Assembly: GCF_030412785.1 (NCBI RefSeq)
Contig: NZ_CP125296.1
Span: forward strand, 496,001-560,000
Origin: Paraburkholderia sabiae
GTDB taxonomy: Bacteria > Pseudomonadota > Gammaproteobacteria > Burkholderiales > Burkholderiaceae
Direction: 5' to 3'
Length of the DNA stretch: 64,000 nucleotides
The stretch's first letter is position 1; each line of letters begins with the position of its first letter. Made by a program: the position numbers and the translations under genes. The notes under the pieces were generated by a model. The model was given only the letters and a program-made list of their open reading frames with translations, did not search any database and was not told the origin of the DNA. Shown piece by piece: positions 35,664 to 43,754 of this stretch.

Positions 35664-36743
35664 TCACGCGAGCCGGTGCACGACCGCAGCGCCCACTTCC
35701 GCCGTGTTGGCCTTGCCGCCCAGATCGCCCGTATGCGGGCCTTCCTTGAGCACCGCTTCGATCGCGGCGAGGATCGCGTCGTGCGCTTCGCGCTCCTTGC
35801 CCTGACCGTTGCCGAGAAAATCGAGCATCATCGCCGCCGACCAGATCATCGCGATCGGATTGGCGATGCCCTTGCCCGCGATGTCGGGCGCCGAGCCGTG
35901 TACGGGTTCGAACAGCGACGGGAACGTGCGGTCCGGATTCATGTTCGCCGACGGCGCAATGCCGATCGTGCCCGTGCAGGCCGGACCGAGATCCGAGAGG
36001 ATGTCGCCGAACAGGTTGGTCGCGACGACCACATCGAAGCGATCCGGATTCAACACGAAGCGTGCACAAAGAATGTCGATGTGCTGCTTGTCCCACTTCA
36101 CGTCGGGATAACGCGCGGCCATTTCGGCGGCGCGCGCGTCCCACCACGGCATGCTGATCGAAATGCCGTTGCTCTTCGTCGCGACCGTGATCTTTTTCGC
36201 GCGGCTCTGCGCGAGATCGAACGCGAACTTCAGTACGCGCTCGGAGCCTTTGCGCGTGAAGATCGACTGCTGCATCACGAACTCGCGCTCGGTGCCTTCG
36301 AACATCGTGCCGCCCACCGACGAATACTCGCCCTCTGTGTTTTCACGCACGATCATGAAATCGATATCGCCTGCCTTGCGGCCCGCGAGCGGCGACGGCA
36401 CGCCTTCGAACAGGCGCGCCGGGCGCAGGTTGATGTACTGGTCGAATTCGCGGCGGAACTTGAGCAGCGAGCCCCACAGCGAGATGTGATCGGGCACGGT
36501 GTCGGGCCAGCCAACCGCGCCGAACAGGATGGCGTCAGCATCGGCGAGTTGCGCTTTCCAGTCGTCGGGCATCATCTGGCCGTGCTGCGCGTAGTAATCG
36601 CAGCTTGCCCACTCGATATGCTGATAATCGAGGCCGATGCCATAGCGCTTGCTGACGGCGTCGAGCGCGCGCAGCGCTTCGGGCATCACTTCCTTACCGA
36701 TGCCGTCGCCGGGAATCACTGCGATGCGGTAGTTGCGGGTCAT
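35664..36743 (-). CDS. tartrate/D-malate dehydrogenase (decarboxylating)
   Basis: A 359-residue protein of the beta-decarboxylating dehydrogenase family (isopropylmalate/isocitrate type). [18 protein letters not shown] is the N-terminal signature. [19 protein letters not shown] holds the phosphate/substrate loop with the family's R-E-N-T-E-G-E, and [16 protein letters not shown] contains the metal-binding aspartates. [19 protein letters not shown] is the NAD-binding signature. This is the TtuC/DmlA group, acting on tartrate or D-malate. It is divergent from a LysR gene, the same arrangement as dmlA-dmlR. It is the first gene of an operon with the GabD-like, deacylase and cupin genes. Confidence 0.88.
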   Translation of the reverse strand: MTRNYRIAVIPGDGIGKEVMPEALRALDAVSKRYGIGLDYQHIEWASCDYYAQHGQMMPDDWKAQLADADAILFGAVGWPDTVPDHISLWGSLLKFRREFDQYINLRPARLFEGVPSPLAGRKAGDIDFMIVRENTEGEYSSVGGTMFEGTEREFVMQQSIFTRKGSERVLKFAFDLAQSRAKKITVATKSNGISISMPWWDARAAEMAARYPDVKWDKQHIDILCARFVLNPDRFDVVVATNLFGDILSDLGPACTGTIGIAPSANMNPDRTFPSLFEPVHGSAPDIAGKGIANPIAMIWSAAMMLDFLGNGQGKEREAHDAILAAIEAVLKEGPHTGDLGGKANTAEVGAAVVHRLA

Positions 36744-36824
36744 GTGCGTCTCCTCGTTGGGAAAGTGTCGGGAATGGTTCGGGTCAAAGCGGGTCAGGTG
36801 ACTTACCGACTAGTCTATTCCTGA

Positions 36825-36855
36825 TTAACCGTCATAAAATCGCGCTTTCGGTTAA
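36825..36855. promoter_or_regulatory. inverted repeat between divergent LysR and tartrate/D-malate dehydrogenase genes
   Basis: TTAACCG (36825-36831) and CGGTTAA (36849-36855) are perfect inverted copies, 17 bases apart, within the 129-bp divergent promoter region. The position close to the LysR start fits a LysR binding site used for autoregulation and activation. Confidence 0.5.
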
Positions 36856-36872
36856 GCCACTATGCACGAACT

Positions 36873-37790
36873 GTGAATAAATCGCCGAACCTCGACGACC
36901 TGCGCGTGTTCTGCACCGTCGCCCGCAAAGCCAGCTTCAGCGCGGCGGCGGAAGCGCTGTCGGTGTCGGCGGCGTATGTCAGCAAGCGCGTGAACATGCT
37001 CGAAACCGATCTCGGCACGCGGCTCTTTCATCGCTCCACACGCCGCGTCGCGATCACGGAAGCGGGCGAGCGCGTGTTCGCGTGGGCCGAAAAAATTCTC
37101 GACGACGTGGACCGCCTCGTCGAAGACGTATCCACCACACGACGCGTGCCGCGCGGCACGTTGCGTGTATCGAGCAGTTTCGGTTTCGGCCGGCATATCG
37201 TCGCGCCCGCGCTTGCGCGGCTCACCGAGCGCTACCCGCAACTGAGCGTGCGGCTCGATCTGTTCGACCGGATCGTCGACGTCGCGGGCGAAGGATTCGA
37301 CCTCGATATCCGCATCGGCGACGAAATCGCGCCGCATCTGATCGCCAGAAAGCTCGCGTCGAATCATCGCGTGCTGTGCGCGGCGCCTGCGTATCTGAAG
37401 CGGCATGGCACGCCGCGTCAGCTCGCCGATCTCGGCGCGCATCAATGCCTCGCGATCAAGGAGCGCGATCATCCATCCGGCATCTGGCGTCTGACGGAGC
37501 GCGGCGAAACCGTGTCCGTGAAAGTGACGGGCCCGCTCTCCACCAATCACGGCGAAGTGGCCGTGCAATGGGCGCTGGCGGGGCGCGGCATCGTGTTGCG
37601 TTCGATGTGGGATGTGCGCGGGCTGCTCGACAGCGGCGCACTGGTGCAGGTGCTGCCGGGTGTTACGCAGCCCGCCAACGTGTGGGCTGTGTATCCGGCG
37701 CGGCTGGCTTCGTCGGCGAAAGTGCGCGTGTGCGTCGACTTTCTTGCCGACGAGTTCGGCCGGCTCGCCGAGCCGGGCGCATCTCAGTGA
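36873..37790 (+). CDS. LysR-type regulator of the tartrate/D-malate dehydrogenase operon (DmlR-like)
   Basis: A 305-residue LysR protein. The HTH covers about residues 6-65 (FSAAAEALSVSAAYVSKRVNMLETDLGTRLFHRSTR). The segment LRVSSSFGFGRHIVAPALARL starts the effector domain, as in the DmlR/TtuA group. GTG 36873 is the start; ribosome site not clear. It is divergent from the dehydrogenase operon and likely activates it in response to D-malate, tartrate or a pathway intermediate. Its 3' end overlaps the Lrp-type gene on the other strand by seven bases. Confidence 0.87.
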   Translation: MNKSPNLDDLRVFCTVARKASFSAAAEALSVSAAYVSKRVNMLETDLGTRLFHRSTRRVAITEAGERVFAWAEKILDDVDRLVEDVSTTRRVPRGTLRVSSSFGFGRHIVAPALARLTERYPQLSVRLDLFDRIVDVAGEGFDLDIRIGDEIAPHLIARKLASNHRVLCAAPAYLKRHGTPRQLADLGAHQCLAIKERDHPSGIWRLTERGETVSVKVTGPLSTNHGEVAVQWALAGRGIVLRSMWDVRGLLDSGALVQVLPGVTQPANVWAVYPARLASSAKVRVCVDFLADEFGRLAEPGASQ

Positions 37791-38281
37791 TGGTTCTGTG
37801 AGAAGAGCGTTTCGAGCGGGTAGTGCGTCTTCACGAACGGCGTCTTGATGATCACGTAGCTGAAGTACTTTTCGATGCCGATATCGCGCTCCAGCAGCCC
37901 TTCGATAATGCTCTGGTAATGACTGACGCTGCGCGTGACGAACTTCAGCAGGTAGTCGTAGCCGCCACTCGCCAGATGGCATTCGACGATCTCGTCGACA
38001 TCCTTGACTGCGTTGACGAACTTGATGAAGTCCTCGCGGCGATGATCGGCGAGCGTGACCTCGGTGAAAACGATCTGCACGTCGCCGAGCTTTTCCAGCT
38101 GGATCTGCGCGCCATACCCCACGATATAACCCGCCTTCTCCAGCCGCTTCACGCGGATCAGACAGGGACTGGGCGATAGCCCGACTGCGTCGGCCAGCTC
38201 GACGTTCGTGATACGCCCTCGCTTTTGCAGTTGCGAGAGGATGCGCAGATCGATTCGGTCCAGCTTGCAGTCGGTACTCAT
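37784..38281 (-). CDS. Lrp/AsnC-family regulator
   Basis: A 165-residue Lrp-type protein. The HTH is LDRIDLRILSQLQKRGRITNVELADAVGLSPSPCLIRVKRLE, followed by the ligand-sensing RAM domain (ECHLASGGYDYLLKFVTRSV). ATG 38281 begins the conserved region; an upstream GTG at 38329 would overlap the transaminase stop by four bases and is an alternative. It is the distal partner of the class III transaminase gene, 44 bases upstream, and probably senses an amino acid to control it. Lrp-type regulators next to transaminases are common in ectoine, lysine and polyamine degradation. Confidence 0.87.
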   Translation of the reverse strand: MSTDCKLDRIDLRILSQLQKRGRITNVELADAVGLSPSPCLIRVKRLEKAGYIVGYGAQIQLEKLGDVQIVFTEVTLADHRREDFIKFVNAVKDVDEIVECHLASGGYDYLLKFVTRSVSHYQSIIEGLLERDIGIEKYFSYVIIKTPFVKTHYPLETLFSQNHH

Positions 38282-38325
38282 CGTGAGTCGGTCGGTCCCG
38301 CATGTCGAAGGGTCGGTCGATGGTA

Positions 38326-39735
38326 TCACGCAGCCGCACGGCGTTTAAATTCGTTCGAACCCTTCAATGCAGCGCGCACGTCGGCTTGCGCGAGCACGTC
38401 GTCGAGCGTCTTTTCGAGGCGCTCGAACAGCATGTCGAACTCGCTTTCCGTGTAGCACAGCGCCGGGGCAAAGCCGAGAATGTTGTCGCCGAATGCGCGG
38501 AACACGAGGCCGTTTGCATAGGCGGCTGTGGCGATGCGGTCGGGCAGTTTGAGCGACGCATCGAAGCCCTGCTTGCTGGTCTTGTCGGACACGAGTTCGA
38601 GCGCGCCCAGCAGCCCGCGATGCCGCGAGTCGCCGACGAGCGGATGCGCGAGCAGCGCATCGAGCCCTTGCGCGAAGCGTGGCGCACGCGCCTGGCCATT
38701 CGCGAGCAAGCCGCCTTCGTGATACAGGCGCATCACTTCGAGGCCGATCGCGGCGCTCACCGGGTGCGCCGAATATGTGTGGCCGTGCCCGATCGCCGCC
38801 GTGACGTCGCCGCCGTCCGCGATGCCCTGATAGATGGCATCCGACATCAGCACTGCGCCCATCGGCGCATAGCCCGCCGTCAGGCCCTTGGCGACCGTCA
38901 TCAGGTCCGGCTCGACGCCTTCCGCTTCGCACGCGAAGAGCGGCCCTGTGCGGCCGAAGCCTGTGATGACTTCGTCGGCGACGAACAGGATATCGAGCTT
39001 GCGGCACGCTTCGCGCATCGCCTTCAACCAGCCGGCAGGCGGCACGATCACGCCGCCCGAACCCTGAATCGGCTCGCAGAAGAACGCGGCGACGTTGTCC
39101 GCGCCGAGCGCTTCGACCTTGGCTTCGAGTGCGGCGACGGAGGCGGCGATCAGCGCGGCGTCATCGGCGAAATCGTTGCGGTAGGCGTAGGGCGACGGAA
39201 TGTGATGCTGCGTCGGCAGCGGCACGTCGAAGTGGCGATGGAACGCGGGCAGCGCCGTCAGCCCCGCGCCGATCGACGACGAGCCGTGATAGCCGCGTTG
39301 CAGCGCGATGATGTGCTTCTTCGTCGAGCGCCCCGTCGCGTTGTAGTAATGCGTGATGAAGCGCAGCGCGGAATCGACGGCATCCGATCCGCCCAGCGTG
39401 AAATACACATGCTGTAACGACGCAGGCGACAGTTCGACGAGCTTCTCGGCAAGCTCGATGGCCGGTTCCGAACCGAAGTGAAAATAGCCCGTCGCGTAAG
39501 GCAGGCGGGCCATTTGCCGCGTGGCGGCATCGACGATGCTCTGGTGGCCGTAACCGGTGTTCACGCACCAGAGGCCGGAGAAGGCGTCGAGCAGTTCATT
39601 GCCGTCGATATCGCGCAGGAACACGCCCTGCGCAGAGTCGAGCACGGTGACGCCGCGCGCTTCATGCGCGCGATAGCTGACGACGGGGTGGATCAGGTGC
39701 TTACGGTCGGCTTCGATGAGCGATGGATTCGGCAT
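38326..39735 (-). CDS. class III aminotransferase (omega-amino acid/putrescine:pyruvate type)
   Basis: A 469-residue PLP enzyme. Asp254 in LFVADEVITGFGRTG contacts the pyridine nitrogen, and Lys283 in MTVAKGLTAGYAPMGA is the PLP lysine. FSGLWCVNTGYGHQSI and YHGSSSIGAGLT are typical of the omega-transaminase group that includes putrescine- and taurine-pyruvate aminotransferases. It would convert a primary amine to an aldehyde, supplying the GabD-like dehydrogenase. It sits upstream of the Lrp gene in the same transcript, with 144 bp of promoter space before it. Confidence 0.87.
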   Translation of the reverse strand: MPNPSLIEADRKHLIHPVVSYRAHEARGVTVLDSAQGVFLRDIDGNELLDAFSGLWCVNTGYGHQSIVDAATRQMARLPYATGYFHFGSEPAIELAEKLVELSPASLQHVYFTLGGSDAVDSALRFITHYYNATGRSTKKHIIALQRGYHGSSSIGAGLTALPAFHRHFDVPLPTQHHIPSPYAYRNDFADDAALIAASVAALEAKVEALGADNVAAFFCEPIQGSGGVIVPPAGWLKAMREACRKLDILFVADEVITGFGRTGPLFACEAEGVEPDLMTVAKGLTAGYAPMGAVLMSDAIYQGIADGGDVTAAIGHGHTYSAHPVSAAIGLEVMRLYHEGGLLANGQARAPRFAQGLDALLAHPLVGDSRHRGLLGALELVSDKTSKQGFDASLKLPDRIATAAYANGLVFRAFGDNILGFAPALCYTESEFDMLFERLEKTLDDVLAQADVRAALKGSNEFKRRAAA

Positions 39736-39850
39736 GGTGCGGTTCTCTTCTCGGAGTGGGCTGCGGACCGTTCCATACTACTGAGAGAGCCTCATCCGCC
39801 GATTCGCCAAATAATTCGCGGAAAAGCGCAAATGCCGTTTTTTGCGGGGT

Positions 39851-39875
39851 GTGCGCAGCATTTTGTGCTGCGCAC
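39851..39875. terminator. stem-loop at the 3' end of the hydroxyacid dehydrogenase gene
   Basis: GTGCGCAGCA / TGCTGCGCAC form a perfect ten-bp stem with a TTTTG loop. It is nested in an outer GCGGGGT/ACCCCGC pair (39844-39850 and 39886-39892) that reaches into the last codons of the dehydrogenase. There is no T run on the minus strand, so a rho-independent role is uncertain. Confidence 0.5.
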
Positions 39876-39879
39876 GTTT

Positions 39880-40806
39880 TCAATAACCCCGCTTGCGGTC
39901 GATTTCGCCGAGCATCGGCAGGCCGTCGCGATGACGGCGGATATTGTCGAGCACCACGTCGACGGCCGTCTCGGGCCGCGTCGCGCTCGCGATATGCGGC
40001 GTGATCCGCACCCGCGGATGCGTCCAGAACGGGTGCGATTCTAAAAGCGGCTCGGGATCGGTCACGTCGAGAATCGCGTTCTGCAGCTGGCCGTTGTCGA
40101 GTGCGTCGAGCAGATCTTGCTGGTTCAGCTGCGGGCCGCGACCGACATTGATCAGCGACGCGCCTTTCGGCAGCTTGCCGAACAGACGCTTGTCGAGCAG
40201 ACCGCGCGTTGCATCGGTGAGCGGCAGCAGGCAGACGAGGATATCGGCGCGGGCAAGAAAGGCATCGAGCGTTTCGACGCCCGCATGACATTCGACGCCT
40301 TCAATCGCGTGCGCCGAACGGCTCCAGCCTGCGCACGGAAAGCCGAACAGGCGCAACCGTTCGAGCACGGCCGTGCCCAGCATGCCGAGCCCCAACACGC
40401 CAATGCGCCGCGTCGCCGCTGCGCGCACGGGCATCTCGCGCCAGACGCGCTCGCGCTGCTGGATCGCGTAATCGAACAGATCGCGATGGATGGTCAGCAC
40501 GGCTTGCGTCACATACTCGACCATCCCTTCGACGATACCCGGCTCGATCATCCTGACGACGGCGATATGCGGCGGCACGCGCGACAGATCGAATTGATCG
40601 ATGCCCGCGCCCACGGAAAAGATCACTTCGAGATTCGGCAGCGTGCGCGCCGGATCGTCGGGCGGCTGCCACGCGGCGAGATAGCGGACGGATGCCGCAT
40701 CGCCGATATCGGGCCACAGGCGAAAGGGAATGTCGGGCGCCTTCTGCGCAAAGTGTTGCGCCCATTGCTTGCCGCGTTCGGGATCGGCCTTGTAGAGAAG
40801 CGTCAT
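39880..40806 (-). CDS. ghrA: D-2-hydroxyacid dehydrogenase (glyoxylate/hydroxypyruvate reductase A-like)
   Basis: A 308-residue NAD(P)-dependent reductase. The cofactor fold is RIGVLGLGMLGTAVLERLRL. The catalytic Arg is in LINVGRGPQLNQQDLL, the Glu in TDPEPLLESHPFW, and the His in VRITPHIASATRP. Length and the WSRSAH cofactor segment match GhrA, which reduces glyoxylate and hydroxypyruvate. It begins three bases after the GNAT stop, so the two are co-transcribed. In context it may remove an oxo-acid made during amine breakdown. Confidence 0.82.
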   Translation of the reverse strand: MTLLYKADPERGKQWAQHFAQKAPDIPFRLWPDIGDAASVRYLAAWQPPDDPARTLPNLEVIFSVGAGIDQFDLSRVPPHIAVVRMIEPGIVEGMVEYVTQAVLTIHRDLFDYAIQQRERVWREMPVRAAATRRIGVLGLGMLGTAVLERLRLFGFPCAGWSRSAHAIEGVECHAGVETLDAFLARADILVCLLPLTDATRGLLDKRLFGKLPKGASLINVGRGPQLNQQDLLDALDNGQLQNAILDVTDPEPLLESHPFWTHPRVRITPHIASATRPETAVDVVLDNIRRHRDGLPMLGEIDRKRGY

Positions 40807-40809
40807 GTT

Positions 40810-41694
40810 CTAACCGAGTGCCTGGTTGACGATGGCGAACTGCGCGACGGAAGGATCGCTGGCAGGTACGCCGTTGCGGGACATCTTCACGACGGTATCG
40901 ACGCACTTGAGACCGAGGTCTTCGAGCCACAGTGTGAGGCCGCTGTCGCCGGGCGTATCGATTCGCGTGAATGCGCCTGCGTTCGCGGCAAGGCAATGCG
41001 CGATCAATGCCTGCGCGTGGCGGGTGGAATCATCGGCTGAGTTCAGCGCGACGACGGGGCCGATCGCGTGCCCACGTCCGAAGGGACGCAGCAGCGCGAA
41101 GCCCGACAGTTCTTCATTACGAATCAGCGCAACGCCGTCCGCAATGCCGAGCAATGCAGGCAGCAACGCACTGCGATCAAGGCCACCCGCGCGCGATGCA
41201 AGCTCGATCAGGCGCGGCGTATCGGCGGCTTGCAGCGTGCGCAGTTGCTCGTCCGATGCCAACGTGATCGGCGGCACGCGGAAGTCGGCGGCCTGGTGCT
41301 GATTGATCGTCCCGATCGCCTTGAAGCCGAGCTTTTCATAGAGCGGCTGACCGGCGGGCGTCGCGTGCAGCACGGTGATCCGTCCGCCGAGCGCTTCGAG
41401 CAGCCGCTCCATCAGTTCGCGTCCGATACCGCGCCCCTGCTGATCCGGCGACACGATCACCATGCCGAGCGATGCGCCGCTCGCGCCGTATTTCCAGCAC
41501 AGCGCCGTCCCGACGACACCGTCTTCGCTCTCCGCCACGAAGCCGCTGCCGACGCTTGCAACAAAGCGCCAGTCGTCCGCGCGATGCGGCCAGCTGACCT
41601 GAAGCGACAGCGCGTGCGCGGCGGCGATGTCGTCGGCGGTGAAGGGGCGGAAGGTGACGGGGGCGAGCTGCGGAACAGGTTGGGGCGCGGACAC
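40810..41694 (-). CDS. double-domain GNAT acetyltransferase (right boundary paralog)
   Basis: A 294-residue paralog of the protein at 7023-7892, similar along its full length. The first-domain acetyl-CoA loop is QQGRGIGRELMERL, with GQPLYEKLGFKAIGTINQHQ. The second half is degenerate but conserved between the two copies. GTG 41694 follows AGAGGAG at nine bases; both paralogs use GTG. It is the first gene of a two-gene operon with the GhrA-like reductase. It may acetylate or detoxify the amine handled by the island. The promoter region shares a 13-base motif with its paralog. Confidence 0.82.
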   Translation of the reverse strand: MSAPQPVPQLAPVTFRPFTADDIAAAHALSLQVSWPHRADDWRFVASVGSGFVAESEDGVVGTALCWKYGASGASLGMVIVSPDQQGRGIGRELMERLLEALGGRITVLHATPAGQPLYEKLGFKAIGTINQHQAADFRVPPITLASDEQLRTLQAADTPRLIELASRAGGLDRSALLPALLGIADGVALIRNEELSGFALLRPFGRGHAIGPVVALNSADDSTRHAQALIAHCLAANAGAFTRIDTPGDSGLTLWLEDLGLKCVDTVVKMSRNGVPASDPSVAQFAIVNQALG

Positions 41695-41750
41695 GAGCGG
41701 CTCCTCTGGCTGGATACGCCCGTCACTTTGTCACGTGAGCGGCACGATGG

Positions 41751-41763
41751 CTAGGACGATCCT
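41751..41763 (-). promoter_or_regulatory. CTAGGACGATCCT motif upstream of the right GNAT paralog
   Basis: It is identical to 7952-7964 and lies 57 bases before the GTG start. Both are followed on the coding strand by GTGA-N4-GT-N-ACGG. The conservation of position in both paralogs argues for function, or for descent from one duplicated unit. Confidence 0.5.
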
Positions 41764-41904
41764 GTTGCGGCGCGCCTGCGGCCTTTGCAGGCCATTTTGC
41801 GCAGCGCCGCAAAGCCGGCAGACCAGGTCTTTCCCGCACGAAACAGGCGCTCGCAATGCGGTCTATCATGGTATCAACAACATTCTTCAGCGCAGGAGCA
41901 CACC

Positions 41905-42069
41905 ATGCCCTCCGATAAGTCCGCTGAGCCGAAAGGCAAACCTCTCGACCCCGCGCAAACCAGGTCCGGCAAGCCGCCGGCCAAACCCGCGCGCGACGAC
42001 CTTCCCGACGCCGCCGCGGCCGAGCCCGTCCCGCACGAGCATCTTCCGAGCCGAAGCGACGACAACTGA
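41905..42069 (+). CDS. small disordered hypothetical protein
   Basis: A 54-residue Pro-, Lys- and Asp-rich protein (MPSDKSAEPKGKPLDPAQTR at its start) with no hydrophobic core and no recognised domain. A GCAGGAG site lies seven bases before ATG 41905, which makes translation likely. It precedes a UspA gene by 55 bp and may be co-transcribed with it. No function can be assigned. Confidence 0.55.
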   Translation: MPSDKSAEPKGKPLDPAQTRSGKPPAKPARDDLPDAAAAEPVPHEHLPSRSDDN

Positions 42070-42124
42070 TCCATTCGCCGTCACTTCGCAGCTCGCTCCG
42101 GTTCGAACCGGAAGGGAGCGAATC

Positions 42125-42610
42125 ATGCACAACATACTCGTTGGTTATGACGGGTCGCCGTCCGCGCGCCACGCGGTGACGTTCGCCGTCGACCTCGCGA
42201 AGCGTTTCGATGCGCGTCTGCACGTGCTCGTCGTGGCGCGCGCGCCCGACTGGGGCGCGATCGAACTCGAAAGAAAGGAAATGGTCGACTACGAAATGCG
42301 CCACGCAACCGAAGTGCTCGACGACATCAAGGCCAAGCTCGCCGCATCGAACGAACACCCTGAGTTCGATCTCGTGATCGGCCAGCCCGCGAAGGAGATC
42401 GTGCTGTATGCCGAGCAGCACGAGATCGATCATCTCGTCGTGGGGCATCGCGGCCATACGCCGTTCGACCGCTGGCTGATCGGCTCGGTGGCGCGTCAGG
42501 TGCTGGCGTATGCGCCGTGCGCGGTGACCATCGTGCGCGATCCGTCGACGGTGAAGAAGCGCCACGCGAAGAACGGGCAGCACGCGGCGGATGAAATGCC
42601 GCTCGTTTGA
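42125..42610 (+). CDS. universal stress protein, UspA family
   Basis: A 161-residue UspA-fold protein. The start MHNILVGYDGSPSARHAVTF and the ATP-binding loop VVGHRGHTPFDRWLIGSVARQVL (G-2X-G-9X-GS) indicate the ATP-binding MJ0577 class. A GGGAG site precedes ATG 42125. It is probably cytoplasmic and induced by stress or low oxygen. The other UspA in the window (50494) has a different loop. Confidence 0.9.
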   Translation: MHNILVGYDGSPSARHAVTFAVDLAKRFDARLHVLVVARAPDWGAIELERKEMVDYEMRHATEVLDDIKAKLAASNEHPEFDLVIGQPAKEIVLYAEQHEIDHLVVGHRGHTPFDRWLIGSVARQVLAYAPCAVTIVRDPSTVKKRHAKNGQHAADEMPLV

Positions 42611-42623
42611 AGCGGGCGTCCGT

Positions 42624-42908
42624 CTATGCGGTATCGCGTTCGCGGCCGAGAGGTTCGAGCCGCATGCTGAAACGCGGCTCGTCGATCCATGCCGCGAGCC
42701 AGTCGTGAAACTGGCCCCAGTCGTCGGCTAGGTCGAGTTCGCGCGCGGTGTGGTGAGCTTTTTCGAGGGCTTCGTCGCCGACCCATGCATAGACCACGCG
42801 CGCGCCGTTCCACCACGCGATCATGCCGTCCGTCAGTTCGGCGATCGTGGTCGCCGGCATCGCGCGCAGCATCTGCGACAAACGCGAATCGAATGTTTCG
42901 AACTTCAT
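42624..42908 (-). CDS. hypothetical protein, 94 residues
   Basis: No family is recognised. The protein is Trp-rich (GMIAWWNGARVVYAWVGDEA, DWGQFHDWLAAWID) and mostly helical, ending in a charged tail. It is convergent with the UspA gene, 13 bp away. It is the last of three short minus-strand genes (from 43441 down) that appear to form an operon. Confidence 0.6.
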   Translation of the reverse strand: MKFETFDSRLSQMLRAMPATTIAELTDGMIAWWNGARVVYAWVGDEALEKAHHTARELDLADDWGQFHDWLAAWIDEPRFSMRLEPLGRERDTA

Positions 42909-42918
42909 GCGCGGCCTC

Positions 42919-43128
42919 TCAGTGCACGGTGCCGAAGAACGCGATCGCGCCTTCGACGGGTGTCAGCCCGGCCTTGAAGTAGCCTTCGAGCCGGTCGGCG
43001 ATCGCGTCGTCGAGCGTGAAAGGCGGCCGGACGAGGCCCACCTTGAACGCGTGGTCGTACCAGTCGCTGAGCCATGTGCGCAGATCGATCACGTACTGCG
43101 GCAAGGCGTTCGAAGCGTCGTCAATCAT
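42919..43128 (-). CDS. hypothetical protein, 69 residues
   Basis: A short protein (MIDDASNALPQYVIDLRTWL at its start) with a GGGAG site before ATG 43128; the longer frame upstream lacks support. It has one segment, DWYDHAFKVGLVRPPFTLDD, that reads like a small conserved domain, but I do not recognise it. It lies ten bases before the 94-residue gene, consistent with one operon. Confidence 0.6.
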   Translation of the reverse strand: MIDDASNALPQYVIDLRTWLSDWYDHAFKVGLVRPPFTLDDAIADRLEGYFKAGLTPVEGAIAFFGTVH

Positions 43129-43192
43129 GTGCGTCTCCCATCTGATGCTGTGCTTCCGCCGCGAGCCGGATGACGTCCGTCTTGCGGCGCGG

Positions 43193-43441
43193 TCAGGCCG
43201 CGATGCGGCACACGCCCATCTCCGGACGGCGGCGGTCCGGCGGAAACACGTGCCATGTCCCGTCGGCATGGCGAAAGAAGAACAGCGAGAACGACCCGGT
43301 CGGACGTTCGAACTGGATGCAGACCCGACGGGTGCCACCCATTCGCGAGCGCTCCAGCAGGCGAACGCGTGCCGTGTCGCCGCGCGTCGAACCCACCAGT
43401 TTCTCGACCTGAAAGCGAAGTGATGTGTTGCCCGCCGCCAT
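43193..43441 (-). CDS. hypothetical protein, 82 residues
   Basis: A small basic protein with a GAGGGGA site before ATG 43441. The segment FSLFFFRHADGTWHVFPPDR suggests a compact beta-rich fold. No family is recognised. It is first in the minus-strand group of three small genes next to a UspA gene; its promoter must lie in the 313-bp gap that holds repeated TCAGGA motifs. Confidence 0.6.
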   Translation of the reverse strand: MAAGNTSLRFQVEKLVGSTRGDTARVRLLERSRMGGTRRVCIQFERPTGSFSLFFFRHADGTWHVFPPDRRRPEMGVCRIAA

Positions 43442-43754
43442 GCGTGTCCCCTCGATGCCCGATGACCCGATGCTAGGGGCAACACAAAATGGCACCAATC
43501 GGCGGCGGCGGAATGTGCATTCAGGAAGCGCTGATTTCAGGCGTCAGGATTTCCCTGGCCGAAAGCGCGTTTATCAACGACATACAAGGGTTTTCACGCA
43601 TCGGCAGCGGGTTTGGGCGTGCAGATCGCGTTCAGGATTTCCTGACACATGAATCAGGATGTCGCACGCGGATTTTCCAGCCTGTGCTGACTGCGACACA
43701 AAATCGGCTCGCGGATCATGAGCTATCGAAAACGCACTGCCGAGCCGACGCGTC
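43442..43754. promoter_or_regulatory. divergent intergenic region with repeated TCAGGA elements
   Basis: TCAGGA occurs at 43521, 43544, 43632 and 43654. At 43632-43645 it forms a perfect palindrome TCAGGA-TT-TCCTGA; at 43544-43558 there is a near copy (TCAGGATTTCCCTGG). An 89-codon plus-strand frame here lacks a ribosome site and family features and is not called. Confidence 0.45.

Noticed and set aside
32791..39735. Complete ectoine-degradation cluster
   Set aside because: Deacylase, dehydrogenase, transaminase and Lrp types match loosely, but no ectoine hydrolase (M24 type) or hydroxyectoine genes are present, and the deacylase belongs to the AstE/AspA group.
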